A DNA stretch of 64,000 nt from Bog-159 sp049511415 (lineage in GTDB: Bacteria; Acidobacteriota; Terriglobia; Bryobacterales; Bryobacteraceae). Below the pieces are notes generated by a model. It made no database searches, was not told the DNA's origin, and saw only the letters and a list, made by a program, of their open reading frames with translations. Positions 8,837 through 17,556 of this stretch are shown here, piece after piece; within the stretch, counting starts at the first letter, position 1, and each line of letters starts with the position of its first letter. Location of the stretch: the NCBI GenBank assembly GCA_049511415.1, contig JBEKYC010000026.1, forward strand, positions 21,859 through 85,858. Direction: 5' to 3'. The position numbers and the translations under genes were made by a program.

Positions 8837-11800
8837 ATGTGGATTGTCCGCCTGGCGCTGCGGCGCCCCTATACTTTCGTCGTGATGTCCATGGTGATCG
8901 TCATCCTGGGCATATTAGCCGTCGTTCGCATGCCCACCGACATCTTCCCGGAAATCAATATTCCGGTGGTCAGCGTCATCTGGTCGTACAGCGGTATCTC
9001 GCCCGAGGAAATGGCGGAAGTCGTCACCATACGCTGCGAGCGCTCCTTCACCACCTCGGTCAACGACATCGAGCACATGGAGTCGCAATCCCTTCCCGGT
9101 CTCAGCATCATCAAGGTGTTTTTCCACGCCAACGCCAAAGTCGACTCCGCGGTCGCGCAATTGGCGGCTGCCTCGCAGGCCGTGCTGCACTCCCTGCCCA
9201 CCGGCATGACGCCGCCCTCCATCCTGCGTTACAACGCCTCCAGCGTGCCCATCCTGCAGATGAGCATTTCGAGCGAAACCATGAGCGAGCAATCGCTCTA
9301 CGATTACGGTTACAACTTCATCCGCACTCAGATGGCTACCGTGCAGGGCGCCAGTTTCCCGCTGCCTTACGGCGGCCGGCCGCGCCAGATCATGGTGGAT
9401 ATCGACCTCAAGTCCCTCTACGCGCAAGGCCTCTCGGCCAACGACGTGGTGAACGCCATCAACGCGCAGAGCCTGATCATTCCTTCGGGCGTCGCCAAGA
9501 TCGGCCCCAACGAATTCGTGGTGCGCCTGAACAGCCTGCCGGCCTCCGCCGAGGCCTTCAACAGCATTCCGCTGAAGCAGACCAGCGGCGGCACCGTCTT
9601 CATTCGCGACGTGGGTCATGTGCGCGACGGCTACGCGATTCAAACCAACATCGTGCGGCACAACGGCAGCCGCGCCGCGCTGCTCACCGTGCTCAAGAAC
9701 GGCGGCTCCTCTACGCTGCACATCGTCAGCGAAATCAAGGCCATTCTGCCGCGCATCCGCTCCACATTGCCGGCAGCGCTGAACCTGAAGCTGCTGTTCG
9801 ATCAATCCATCTTCGTGCGTGCGGCCATCAATGGCGTGCTGAAGGAAGCCACCATCGCCGCGTTTCTTACCGGCCTGATGATCCTGCTCTTCCTGGGAAG
9901 CTGGCGCAGCACGATTATCGTTTGCATTTCGATCCCTCTCTCGATCCTCACCTCGCTCGCCGTCCTGAACCTGCTGGGCGAAACCATCAACGTGATGACG
10001 CTGGGCGGCCTGGCGTTGGCGGTAGGCATCCTGGTAGATGACGCCACGGTTGAAATTGAAAACATCCATCGCAACCTGGGCCAGCGCAAGCCGATCATCC
10101 AGGCGATCCTGGACGGCGCCAGCCAGATCGCCATTCCGGCATTCGTTTCCACCCTGTGTATCTGCATCGTGTTCGTGCCGGTAATCTTTCTCACGGGCGC
10201 GGCACGCTATCTGTTCACGCCGCTGGCCCTGGCAGTGGTGCTCGCCATGATGGCTTCCTACATTCTCTCCCGCACGCTGGTTCCCACCATGGTGAAGTAT
10301 CTCCTGCGCGCCGAAGCCGAGCGCTACCAGAATGAATCCGGCGAAATGGAGAGCAGCGGACACGGGCTGTTCAACTCCATTCACCATGGGTTTCAGACCC
10401 GCTTTGAAAACTTACGGAACGCCTACCGGAGGCTGCTGGCCGCGGCCCTGTCGCATCGCAAACTGGTCGCCATCTGCTTCGGCCTGATCGTGGCCGCTTG
10501 CGCCGCGCTGACTCCATTCATCGGCCGGGATTTCTTCCCGCAGGTCGACGCCGGCCAGATCCGCCTGCATGTGCGCGCGCCCGCCGGCACGCGCGTGGAG
10601 GAGACCGAGGCTTATTTCCGCCAGGTCGAGGACACCATTCGGAAGATCGTCCCGCCGGCCGAGCTGTCGGATGTGCTCGACAACATAGGGCTGCCCTACA
10701 GCGGCTTCAACATCGCGCTCAGCGACACCGCCACTATCGGCTCATTCGATGGTGAAGTTCTGGTTTCGCTGAAGCCGGAGCACGCATCCACCTGGAAATA
10801 TATACGCGAAATCCGCCAACGCCTGGGCCGCCAATTTCCCGAACTGACCTTCTTCTTCCAGCCCGCGGACATCGTGGGACAAATCCTGAATTTCGGGTTG
10901 CCCGCACCGATCGACGTGCAGGTAATCGGGCCGCTGACGAATGCGGCCGCGAATTACGCCCTGGCGCGCCAGATTACCGTGCGCCTGACCCGCATTCCCG
11001 GCGCCGTGGACGTGCATCTGCATCAGGTGGTCGATGCGCCGGAGCTGCTTTTCAATGTTGACCGCACACGTGCCCGCGAATTAGGCCTGACGCAGGCGGA
11101 TGTCGCCAACAGCCTGCTCATCTCGCTCGCTTCCAACATGCAACTTGCGCCGAATTACTGGATCAATCCCCAAAACCAGGTCGATTACCCCATCGCCATC
11201 CAGACCCCGGAATATCACATGGGGTCCACCGCCGAGTTGCTCGACACGCCGGTGCGCGCGGCCGCCGGCTCGTCCACCCAACTGCTCACCAACGTGGGCC
11301 AGTTGGAACGCGACTCCACTGCTTCGGTGGTGAACCATTACAATGTGCAGCCGCTCTATGATGTCTACGCCAACGTGCAGGATCGCGACCTCGGCACGGT
11401 CGCCGGCGAGGTGCACAAGGTCCTGGACGATTTCCGATCCAAGCTGCCTAAAGGCAGCTTCTTTGAAACGCGCGGGCAGGTGGAAACGATGCGCACTTCT
11501 TTCATCGGCCTGGGACTCGGCATGGTTTTCGCAGTGCTGCTGGTCTACTTCGTCATGGTGGTCAATTTCCAATCCTGGCTGGATCCTTTCATCATTCTGA
11601 TGGCATTGCCCGGCGCCCTGTCCGGCATCCTGCTGATGCTCTTCGTTACCCAGACGACGATCAATGTTCCTTCGCTGATGGGCGCTATCATGAGCATCGG
11701 AGTGGCTACCGCAAACAGCATCCTGCTCGTGAATTTCGCCAACGATCTGCGCGCCACCGGCGCCGACGCCATCACAGCCGCGCTCGAAGCCGGCTACACG

Positions 11801-12037
11801 CGGCTGCGTCCAGTGGTGATGACCGCCCTGGCCATGATCGTGGGCATGCTGCCGATGGCGTTGGGCGTCGGCGAAGGCGGTGAACAGAACGCGCCGCTGG
11901 GCCGCGCCGTGATCGGCGGCTTGCTGGTCGCGACCGTCGCGACGCTGTTTTTCGTGCCGGTAGTATACAGCGTATTGCGGCGCAACCCGCCCACCTATCT
12001 GGAGCACGAAGCCGAGGTGGAGGCGTATGATCGCTGA
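8837..12037 (+). CDS. RND-family efflux permease (AcrB/MexB-like inner membrane subunit)
   Basis: 1066 residues, the normal RND length, opening with MWIVRLALRRPYTFVVMSMVIVILG (first membrane helix) and the DIFPEINIPVV motif of the porter domain. The proton-relay pair is present in helix 4 (GILVDDATVEIENIHR), followed by a TM4-6 block and a second half with the same topology, ending PLGRAVIGGLLVATVATLFFVPVVYSVL. Such pumps form trimers that export drugs, lipids or metals using the proton gradient, with an adaptor and an outer-membrane channel. The adaptor follows, overlapping by 11 bases. No outer-membrane channel gene is nearby, so the pump probably borrows one encoded elsewhere. The substrate is not predictable. 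Confidence 0.93.
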   Translation: MWIVRLALRRPYTFVVMSMVIVILGILAVVRMPTDIFPEINIPVVSVIWSYSGISPEEMAEVVTIRCERSFTTSVNDIEHMESQSLPGLSIIKVFFHANAKVDSAVAQLAAASQAVLHSLPTGMTPPSILRYNASSVPILQMSISSETMSEQSLYDYGYNFIRTQMATVQGASFPLPYGGRPRQIMVDIDLKSLYAQGLSANDVVNAINAQSLIIPSGVAKIGPNEFVVRLNSLPASAEAFNSIPLKQTSGGTVFIRDVGHVRDGYAIQTNIVRHNGSRAALLTVLKNGGSSTLHIVSEIKAILPRIRSTLPAALNLKLLFDQSIFVRAAINGVLKEATIAAFLTGLMILLFLGSWRSTIIVCISIPLSILTSLAVLNLLGETINVMTLGGLALAVGILVDDATVEIENIHRNLGQRKPIIQAILDGASQIAIPAFVSTLCICIVFVPVIFLTGAARYLFTPLALAVVLAMMASYILSRTLVPTMVKYLLRAEAERYQNESGEMESSGHGLFNSIHHGFQTRFENLRNAYRRLLAAALSHRKLVAICFGLIVAACAALTPFIGRDFFPQVDAGQIRLHVRAPAGTRVEETEAYFRQVEDTIRKIVPPAELSDVLDNIGLPYSGFNIALSDTATIGSFDGEVLVSLKPEHASTWKYIREIRQRLGRQFPELTFFFQPADIVGQILNFGLPAPIDVQVIGPLTNAAANYALARQITVRLTRIPGAVDVHLHQVVDAPELLFNVDRTRARELGLTQADVANSLLISLASNMQLAPNYWINPQNQVDYPIAIQTPEYHMGSTAELLDTPVRAAAGSSTQLLTNVGQLERDSTASVVNHYNVQPLYDVYANVQDRDLGTVAGEVHKVLDDFRSKLPKGSFFETRGQVETMRTSFIGLGLGMVFAVLLVYFVMVVNFQSWLDPFIILMALPGALSGILLMLFVTQTTINVPSLMGAIMSIGVATANSILLVNFANDLRATGADAITAALEAGYTRLRPVVMTALAMIVGMLPMALGVGEGGEQNAPLGRAVIGGLLVATVATLFFVPVVYSVLRRNPPTYLEHEAEVEAYDR

Positions 12038-13298
12038 TCCGGGAACCGAGACCCAGGCGCGCCCCCGCCCGCGCACCGGCCGCCGCGGCCTGCTGGCCTT
12101 CTTCGCGCTCATCGGTCTGCTGGTGGCCGCCGCTGTGGCTGGCGGCATCCTGCCGCGCCTCTCCCGCGAAAAGGCGCTACTGTCGGCCGCGCAAACCGAG
12201 GCCACCGCGCGCCCCACGGTGGAAGTGGCCACCGCCCGCCTGGCGTCGGCGCGCGGCATCCTGGATCTGCCCGGCGACATGCAGGCCCTGGTCGATTCGC
12301 CGATCTTTGCGCGCGTGGACGGCTATCTGCACTCGCGCCTGGTGGATTACGGCGACCACGTCAAGACCGGTCAACTGCTCGCCGAAATCGATACGCCGGA
12401 ACTCGATCAGCAGATCGGCCAGGCCCGCGCCACGCTTTCCCAAACGCGCTCCGCGCTGAATGAAGCGGCCGCCAATCTGGACCTCTATAAAGCCAATCTG
12501 AACCTGGCCCGCCTGACCGTGGATCGCTGGCGCCGGCTGGCCAAGGGCGGCGTGGTGGCGCGTCAGGAAGCCGATCAAAAGGAAGCCGATTTCGCGGTCG
12601 GAGAAGCACAGGTCGCGCGCGCGCAGGCCAGCATCAGCACCACCCAGGAAACCGTCCACGCCAATGAGGCCAATCTGCGCCGCCTGGAAGACATGAAGGC
12701 TTTCGCGCGCATCATCGCGCCGTTTGACGGCGTGATCACCAACCGCAACGTGGACATCGGCACGCTCATCAATTCCGGTAATTCCGGTGGCGCGCGGGAA
12801 TTGTTTCACATCGCGCAGATCCGGGTACTGCGCATCTTTGTGAATGTTCCCCAGACCTCCGTAGCCTCCGTCCACATCGGCCAGACCGCCGAGCTGCGCG
12901 TGCAGGAACTGCCGGGCAAAGTATTCGCCGCCAAGGTGACACACATCGCCAACGCCCTGGACACCAGCTCGCGCGCCATGCTCACGGTGCTCGAGGTAAC
13001 CAATCCGCAAGGTGTGTTGATGCCGGGCATGTATGCGCAATTGCGCTTTGCCACCGGGCGCACGGAACCCACCGTAATCGTTCCCGGCGACACGCTGATC
13101 CTGGGCCGCGAGGGTCCCCGGGTTGCGGTGATTGCGCCAGACCATCGCGTGCACCTGCGCCAGATCCGTATCGGCCAGGATCTCGGCTCCGAACTGGAAG
13201 TGGTTGCGGGGCTGGTTCCGGGCGAATTAGTAGTGGCCAACCCCTCCGATTCCGCGCGCGAGGGAATGTTGGTGGACGTGCGCAATATCGGCAAGTAA
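12027..13298 (+). CDS. RND efflux periplasmic adaptor (membrane fusion protein)
   Basis: 423 residues with an N-terminal membrane anchor (about residues 22-48: LLAFFALIGLLVAAAVAGG). A lipoyl half-motif follows at about 85-125 (SPIFARVDGYLHSRLVDYGDHVKTGQLLAEIDTPEL is the typical run, seen in pieces). Then come a long alpha-helical hairpin (about 130-225), the second lipoyl half (APFDGVITNRNVDIGTLI) and a beta-barrel region. It bridges the permease encoded just upstream to an outer-membrane channel. The start codon lies inside the permease gene (11-base overlap), so the two are co-translated. No TolC-like gene follows. Confidence 0.92.
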   Translation: MIADPGTETQARPRPRTGRRGLLAFFALIGLLVAAAVAGGILPRLSREKALLSAAQTEATARPTVEVATARLASARGILDLPGDMQALVDSPIFARVDGYLHSRLVDYGDHVKTGQLLAEIDTPELDQQIGQARATLSQTRSALNEAAANLDLYKANLNLARLTVDRWRRLAKGGVVARQEADQKEADFAVGEAQVARAQASISTTQETVHANEANLRRLEDMKAFARIIAPFDGVITNRNVDIGTLINSGNSGGARELFHIAQIRVLRIFVNVPQTSVASVHIGQTAELRVQELPGKVFAAKVTHIANALDTSSRAMLTVLEVTNPQGVLMPGMYAQLRFATGRTEPTVIVPGDTLILGREGPRVAVIAPDHRVHLRQIRIGQDLGSELEVVAGLVPGELVVANPSDSAREGMLVDVRNIGK

Positions 13299-13365
13299 TC
13301 AGATCCTCGTATCCCAAACGCAAGGCTGGAGTATAATTCTCCTATCCGCGTTCTCCGGAGGGGAT

Positions 13366-14349
13366 ATGGAACGCATTCACCCGAGGATCTTCCTCCTGTC
13401 ACTGGCGCTGCTGCTGATGGCGCCGGCGGCCACGGCTGCGACCAAGGACCCCGCACACGATCCCGATCAAATCGGCAGCCGCGACGTCGGCAAGGGCGTC
13501 AACTTCTATTCCATCGAGCGGGAAATCGGTCTCGGCAAGGAAATGGCGCGGGAGACCGAGCGCGAAGCCAAAATGATCGACGATGCCATCGTCACGGAGT
13601 ACGTCAGCCGTCTCGTACAGAATCTGGCGCGGCACTCCGACGCCAAGGTCCCCTTCACTGTTAAAGTCGTCGATTCCGACGAAGTGAACGCGTTTGCGCT
13701 GCCCGGCGGCTTCACATTCGTGAACTCCGGGCTGATTCTACAGACCGGCAACGAAGCCGAATTGGCGGGTGTGCTGGCTCACGAGATCGCGCACGTGGCC
13801 GCGCGCCATGGCACGCGGCAAGCTACCCGCGGCCAGCTCATCAACTATTCCACGATTCCGCTGATCTTCATGGGAGGCTGGGCCGGTTATGCCGTGCGCC
13901 AAGCCGTGAATCTGGCGGTGCCCATGGGCTTCCTGAAGTTCTCGCGCAATATGGAAGCCGAAGCCGACCTGCTGGGGTTGCAGTACATGTACAAGTCGGG
14001 CTACGACCCGGTGGAGTTCGTCAATTTCTTCGAAAGAGTCGAGACCCTCGAAAAGAGTAAGCCGGGCACCATTTCCAAGCTCTTCTCCACGCATCCCATG
14101 ACAGGTTCCCGGATACACGCCGCGCAGAAGGAAATTCAGCAGGACTTGAAAGCCCAGCCGCAATACGTGCTCGACACTTCGGAGTTTCATGCCGTGCGCA
14201 CGCGCCTGATTGAGATCGGGAATCGCGTCAAACTGCGCGAAGATCCAGGGCGGCCAGTCTTGCACACGCGCGCCCCCGCCAAAGCGGAGCAGAGCGCCGA
14301 TGAGGGCGCCAGCGACGATCAGCGGCCTACACTAAAGCGCGCCAACTGA
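13366..14349 (+). CDS. Exported M48-family zinc metalloprotease
   Basis: 327 residues. A signal peptide (about residues 1-25) precedes an M48 catalytic domain. HEIAH at residues 139-143 gives the two zinc His and the catalytic Glu, and EAEADLLGL downstream supplies the third ligand. The substrate strand motif VNAFALPGGFTFVNSGLI precedes the active site, as in BepA/YcaL-like periplasmic M48 peptidases, which clear misfolded outer-membrane proteins. A TATAAT at 13332-13337 without a clear -35 and a strong GGAGGGG ribosome site before the ATG suggest separate transcription from the RND genes. The C-terminus is Lys/Asp/Glu-rich and probably disordered. There is no TPR domain, unlike BepA. Confidence 0.9.
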   Translation: MERIHPRIFLLSLALLLMAPAATAATKDPAHDPDQIGSRDVGKGVNFYSIEREIGLGKEMARETEREAKMIDDAIVTEYVSRLVQNLARHSDAKVPFTVKVVDSDEVNAFALPGGFTFVNSGLILQTGNEAELAGVLAHEIAHVAARHGTRQATRGQLINYSTIPLIFMGGWAGYAVRQAVNLAVPMGFLKFSRNMEAEADLLGLQYMYKSGYDPVEFVNFFERVETLEKSKPGTISKLFSTHPMTGSRIHAAQKEIQQDLKAQPQYVLDTSEFHAVRTRLIEIGNRVKLREDPGRPVLHTRAPAKAEQSADEGASDDQRPTLKRAN

Positions 14350-14360
14350 AATGCGTCGCC

Positions 14361-15605
14361 CTAGGCGAAGGGTTGCTCCAGCGACGGACTTTGCCGCGTC
14401 AGTAACTCGGCGCCCGATTCCGTGATGTGCATATCGTCCTCCAGTCGCACGCCGAATTCCCCCCGGATATAAATTCCCGGCTCGTCGCTGAAAGTCATGT
14501 TCGCCGCCAGCGGCAGCTTATTTCCCTTTACCAGATACGGCCATTCATGCCCATCCATGCCCAATCCGTGGCCCAGCCGGTGCGTGAAGTATTTGTAGCC
14601 GGGACCGTATCCGGCCTCCGCGATTACGGCGCGCGCCGCGGCGTCTACGGATTCACACGGGACTCCGGGACGCGCCGTCGCCAGCGCCGTGCTCTGCGCC
14701 CGATGCACAATCTCGAAGACCTGCTTCATCTTGTCCGTCGGCTTTCCGACGACGAACGTGCGGCTGATATCGGACTGGTAGCCTTCCACCGTGCAACCAT
14801 CGTCGATCAGCACGATCGAGCCTTCCCGTATGATCTGCGGCTGGCGTGAGCCATGCGGCAACGCGGAGAACTCTCCCACTTGCACGCTGGCGAAGCCGGG
14901 AAACCCAAGCGCTTGATAGGCTGCGCCGATCGATTCACTGAACTCGCGGGTGGTCATGCCGTCGCGTATGGATCTCCAGGCGGCTTCGTAGGCCTGTATC
15001 GTGACACTCGAAGCCAGCCGCAGCAGCGCCATCTCAGCCGCGCTCTTGATCATGCGGCACCCGGCCGTGATTGGCGTGGCGCTGGTTATGGTGGCACTCG
15101 GTACAGCTTTCGCCAGGTTGTCCGCGAACACGAACGGCACGCTCTCTTCGATCCCGATCGAACCAGTGATGCGGCCGCGTTCCTTCAATCCGAATGCCGC
15201 CAGGGCAAACGGGCTGTCGTCTTCCTGCCAGGTCAAAACTTGCGAGCCCGCCAACGGACCGGCATCGATCTGCTCGCGCGCGCGTCCCTCTTCAAACCCT
15301 GGGCTGACGAAGAACGCATCGCCGCGCGCCGGGATAATCATCATGAAAAGCCGCTCGCTATTGCCCCAATGCACGCCGCTGAAATAGTAAAGTGACGTGC
15401 CTCCTGCCAGACAAATGGCGCCGACTTTGTTTTCCGCCATTAATTGCTGCGCTCTCTCGATCCGCGCATGGCGTTCGGCCACGGAAATAGGCTGCGCCTC
15501 GCCGCGCCGGTCCTTCAGTTGAGCGATCGGCGATCCCGCGGGCGCCGCGGATAGGGCGACGGGCGCGGCTCCGGCGGCCAGCAGAAACGTTCGGCGTGTC
15601 GGCAT
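14361..15605 (-). CDS. Exported M24-family Xaa-Pro peptidase (aminopeptidase P-like)
   Basis: 414 residues. The N-terminus MPTRRTFLLAAGAAP has a twin-arginine motif, so export in a folded state is likely. Residues about 40-170 match a creatinase N-terminal domain, and about 190-400 the M24 pita-bread fold. The metal ligands are visible: Asp in VLIDDGCT, Asp in QSDISRTF, His in HRLGHGLG, Glu in FSDEPGIY and Glu in VRLEDDMH. The family cleaves bonds before proline in peptides using two Mn or Co ions. The gene is divergent from the barrel protein, with only 34 bases between the start codons, so both promoters must overlap coding sequence. Confidence 0.88.
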   Translation of the reverse strand: MPTRRTFLLAAGAAPVALSAAPAGSPIAQLKDRRGEAQPISVAERHARIERAQQLMAENKVGAICLAGGTSLYYFSGVHWGNSERLFMMIIPARGDAFFVSPGFEEGRAREQIDAGPLAGSQVLTWQEDDSPFALAAFGLKERGRITGSIGIEESVPFVFADNLAKAVPSATITSATPITAGCRMIKSAAEMALLRLASSVTIQAYEAAWRSIRDGMTTREFSESIGAAYQALGFPGFASVQVGEFSALPHGSRQPQIIREGSIVLIDDGCTVEGYQSDISRTFVVGKPTDKMKQVFEIVHRAQSTALATARPGVPCESVDAAARAVIAEAGYGPGYKYFTHRLGHGLGMDGHEWPYLVKGNKLPLAANMTFSDEPGIYIRGEFGVRLEDDMHITESGAELLTRQSPSLEQPFA

Positions 15606-15639
15606 CCCTGTAGTTTAGCGGATACGCTACAGTGTTTTA

Positions 15640-16401
15640 TTGCGTCTCCTGGCCACATTTTTTCTCGCCGCCTGGGCGACCGCGCTCGCCCAGGGCAACT
15701 ACGAGATCCAGGTCTATGGGTCGGATCTGGTGCCGCCCCACGACACCATGGTGGAATTGCACAGCAATTTCACCATTCAGGGCAGCAAGACGATCATCGA
15801 CGGCATGCTCCCCACCGAACACCAGGAGCACGAAACGCTTGAAATCACCCACGGCTTCAACGATTGGTTCGAGACGGGTTTTTATCAATTCACCAATCAT
15901 CAGCCCAATGGCGGCTGGATGTGGGTGGGTACGCACATCCGCCCACGAATTGCGATTCCGGAGCGCTATCATCTGCCGGTGGGCATCAGCCTCTCCACCG
16001 AGATCGGTTATCAGAGGCCCAACATATCCGCCGACACGTGGACTTGGGAGATCCGCCCGATAGTCGACAAGAAACTCGGCCGCTGGTACAGCGCTTTTAA
16101 TCCCGCGCTTGAGCGCGCCTTCCACGGTCCCGATACGCACAAAGGCCTGGAGTTTTCCCCCAACTTCAAGATCAGCTATGACGTGACGCCCAAGATCGCG
16201 GGCGGTCTGGAATACTACGGGTCGCTGGGATCGCTCACCGGTTTCGACCCGTTGTATCAGCAGGGGCAGCAGATTCTGCCGGCCATCGATCTCAATCTCA
16301 ACCCGAGATGGGAGTTCAACTTCGGCGTGGGAGTCGGCGTGACGCGCGGCACGGACCATCTGCTGGTGAAGATGATTCTGGGATATCGCTTCGGACGCTA
16401 A
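15640..16401 (+). CDS. Probable outer-membrane beta-barrel protein, function unknown
   Basis: 253 residues from a TTG at 15640, chosen because it begins a signal peptide (MRLLATFFLAAWATALAQG). The rest has alternating strands rich in aromatic residues (FNDWFETGFYQFTNH, PRWEFNFGVGVGVTR) and ends in a short strand closing with GYRFGR. A late-strand basic/aromatic end is typical of a barrel, though a terminal Phe is absent. It belongs to no enzyme family I recognise. Related sequences in acidobacteria are, as far as I recall, unnamed. A weak GC-rich hairpin follows it. Confidence 0.65.
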   Translation: MRLLATFFLAAWATALAQGNYEIQVYGSDLVPPHDTMVELHSNFTIQGSKTIIDGMLPTEHQEHETLEITHGFNDWFETGFYQFTNHQPNGGWMWVGTHIRPRIAIPERYHLPVGISLSTEIGYQRPNISADTWTWEIRPIVDKKLGRWYSAFNPALERAFHGPDTHKGLEFSPNFKISYDVTPKIAGGLEYYGSLGSLTGFDPLYQQGQQILPAIDLNLNPRWEFNFGVGVGVTRGTDHLLVKMILGYRFGR

Positions 16402-16416
16402 TTAAGCCGTATGAAC

Positions 16417-16434
16417 CCGGCCTGGCACGGCCGG
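16417..16434 (+). terminator. GC-rich hairpin after the barrel gene, possible terminator
   Basis: CCGGCC at 16417-16422 and GGCCGG at 16429-16434 form a perfect six-base-pair stem with a six-base loop, 15 bases after the stop of the barrel gene. There is no run of T after it, so intrinsic termination is doubtful. A TATAAT at 16440-16445 that may serve the next gene follows at once. Confidence 0.3.
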
Positions 16435-16453
16435 CAGGTTATAATAATCCTGC

Positions 16454-17026
16454 ATGCCCATTGCGAATCGAAGGCTGGGTGGCTTACTAGAGTGGTTCGC
16501 CCATGTGCGTGCGCGCATTGAGACGTTCATCTCCGGACGTGCTCCGAACGACCCCCTTTACCTCACGAACCGCTCCTGGAAGCAGAAGCTCATCATCGCT
16601 GCGGTAGCCGCCGTGCCTGTCATAATCCTGATCGGGCTGGTGATGATGGCAGCTACGGATGTCTTCCGTATTCACAAAGCGGATCCCTACGAACGGCCCG
16701 TGGCCGAATCCCAGGCTCCGTCGGCAACGCCGGTGAAGCAGTCGGCAGATCCGAAACTGGTTCCCGCGGACCTTGAGGTAGTCAATATTCATATCGTTCG
16801 CGATGCACATGCCCCAACCGTGGCCGGCGTCGTGCGCAACAACACGAATCAGAAAATCGATTCGGCGGAAGTCAGCTACTACCTGGCCGACGAGGACGGC
16901 AGTCTCCTGGGAACCGAAATCGTCGACGTGGAAAACGTGGCGCCCCATGGCAGCATTACCTTCCATCTGCCGCTCAAGCAAACCAGCGCGGAATACGTGA
17001 TCGTGCGGGACGTCCACGCCAACTGA
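16454..17026 (+). CDS. Single-pass membrane protein with FxLYD-like domain
   Basis: 190 residues. The N-terminal 45 residues are basic and cytoplasmic, one membrane helix lies at about 47-70 (LIIAAVAAVPVIILIGLVMMAA), and the rest is outside. Residues about 105-190 form an immunoglobulin-like sheet with the FxLYD/DUF3426 pattern (VVNIHIVRDAHAPTVAGVV, NTNQKIDSAEVSYYL, VAPHGSITFHLPL). This domain type is found in many small envelope proteins without known enzymatic function. The stop overlaps the start of the SpoU gene by one base. There is no clear ribosome site before the ATG. A TATAAT at 16440-16445 is too close to the ATG for a long leader. Confidence 0.65.
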   Translation: MPIANRRLGGLLEWFAHVRARIETFISGRAPNDPLYLTNRSWKQKLIIAAVAAVPVIILIGLVMMAATDVFRIHKADPYERPVAESQAPSATPVKQSADPKLVPADLEVVNIHIVRDAHAPTVAGVVRNNTNQKIDSAEVSYYLADEDGSLLGTEIVDVENVAPHGSITFHLPLKQTSAEYVIVRDVHAN

Positions 17027-17556
17027 TGGAGCGCGTTCCCTTTCAAGCCACGCGCACCGCGGCGGCCTACGATAACATCCGGGTGCTACCGGTTTCGATC
17101 CTGCTGGACAACGTGCGCAGCATGTACAACGTGGGCGCGTTTTTTCGTACCGCGGACGCCGCCGGCGCGGAGAAACTCTACCTGTGCGGCATCACCAGCC
17201 ATCCGCCCAAAAAGGCCATAAGTAAAACCGCGCTGGGCGCGGAAGAGCGGACGGCCTGGCAGCACGCCTGGGACCCGCTGCCGTTTCTCAACGCCCTGCG
17301 GGCGCGCAGCTACGAGATCGCGGCCATCGAAACCACTGTGCACGCGGTGGACTTATTCGACTGGCAGCCGCGCTTTCCGGTCTGTCTGATTTTCGGCCAT
17401 GAGGTGGATGGCATCCGGCCGGAGGTTGCCCGATTCTGCGATACCCACGTGCGCATCCCCATGCTGGGCCTGAAGCATTCCTTGAATGTGGCCACGGCCG
17501 GCGGAGTCGCGATCTACGAGTTATTGCGCAAGTACCGCTACCTGGCTTGCTCGTAG
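17026..17556 (+). CDS. SpoU/TrmH-family RNA 2'-O-methyltransferase
   Basis: 176 residues, a single SPOUT domain without the extra RNA-binding domain of larger members. The three SpoU motifs are present: NVRSMYNVGAFFRTADA (motif 1, with the conserved Asn and Arg), LIFGHEVDGI (motif 2) and IPMLGLKHSLNVATAGGVAIYE (motif 3, with the trefoil knot). The Asn-Arg pair marks it as a ribose 2'-O-methyltransferase acting on tRNA or rRNA with SAM. The length matches short TrmL/TrmH-like enzymes, but the target nucleotide cannot be told. It overlaps the membrane-protein gene upstream by one base. Its end overlaps the convergent PD40/TPR gene by 19 bases. Confidence 0.88.
   Translation: MERVPFQATRTAAAYDNIRVLPVSILLDNVRSMYNVGAFFRTADAAGAEKLYLCGITSHPPKKAISKTALGAEERTAWQHAWDPLPFLNALRARSYEIAAIETTVHAVDLFDWQPRFPVCLIFGHEVDGIRPEVARFCDTHVRIPMLGLKHSLNVATAGGVAIYELLRKYRYLACS

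Noticed and set aside
8915..10387. 490-residue open frame on the minus strand opposite the RND permease
   Set aside because: Its translation has no domain and unnatural composition; it is a shadow of the permease gene in GC-rich DNA.
15640..16401. Alternative start at GTG 15632
   Set aside because: It is in another frame; only TTG 15640 gives the signal peptide in frame with the barrel.
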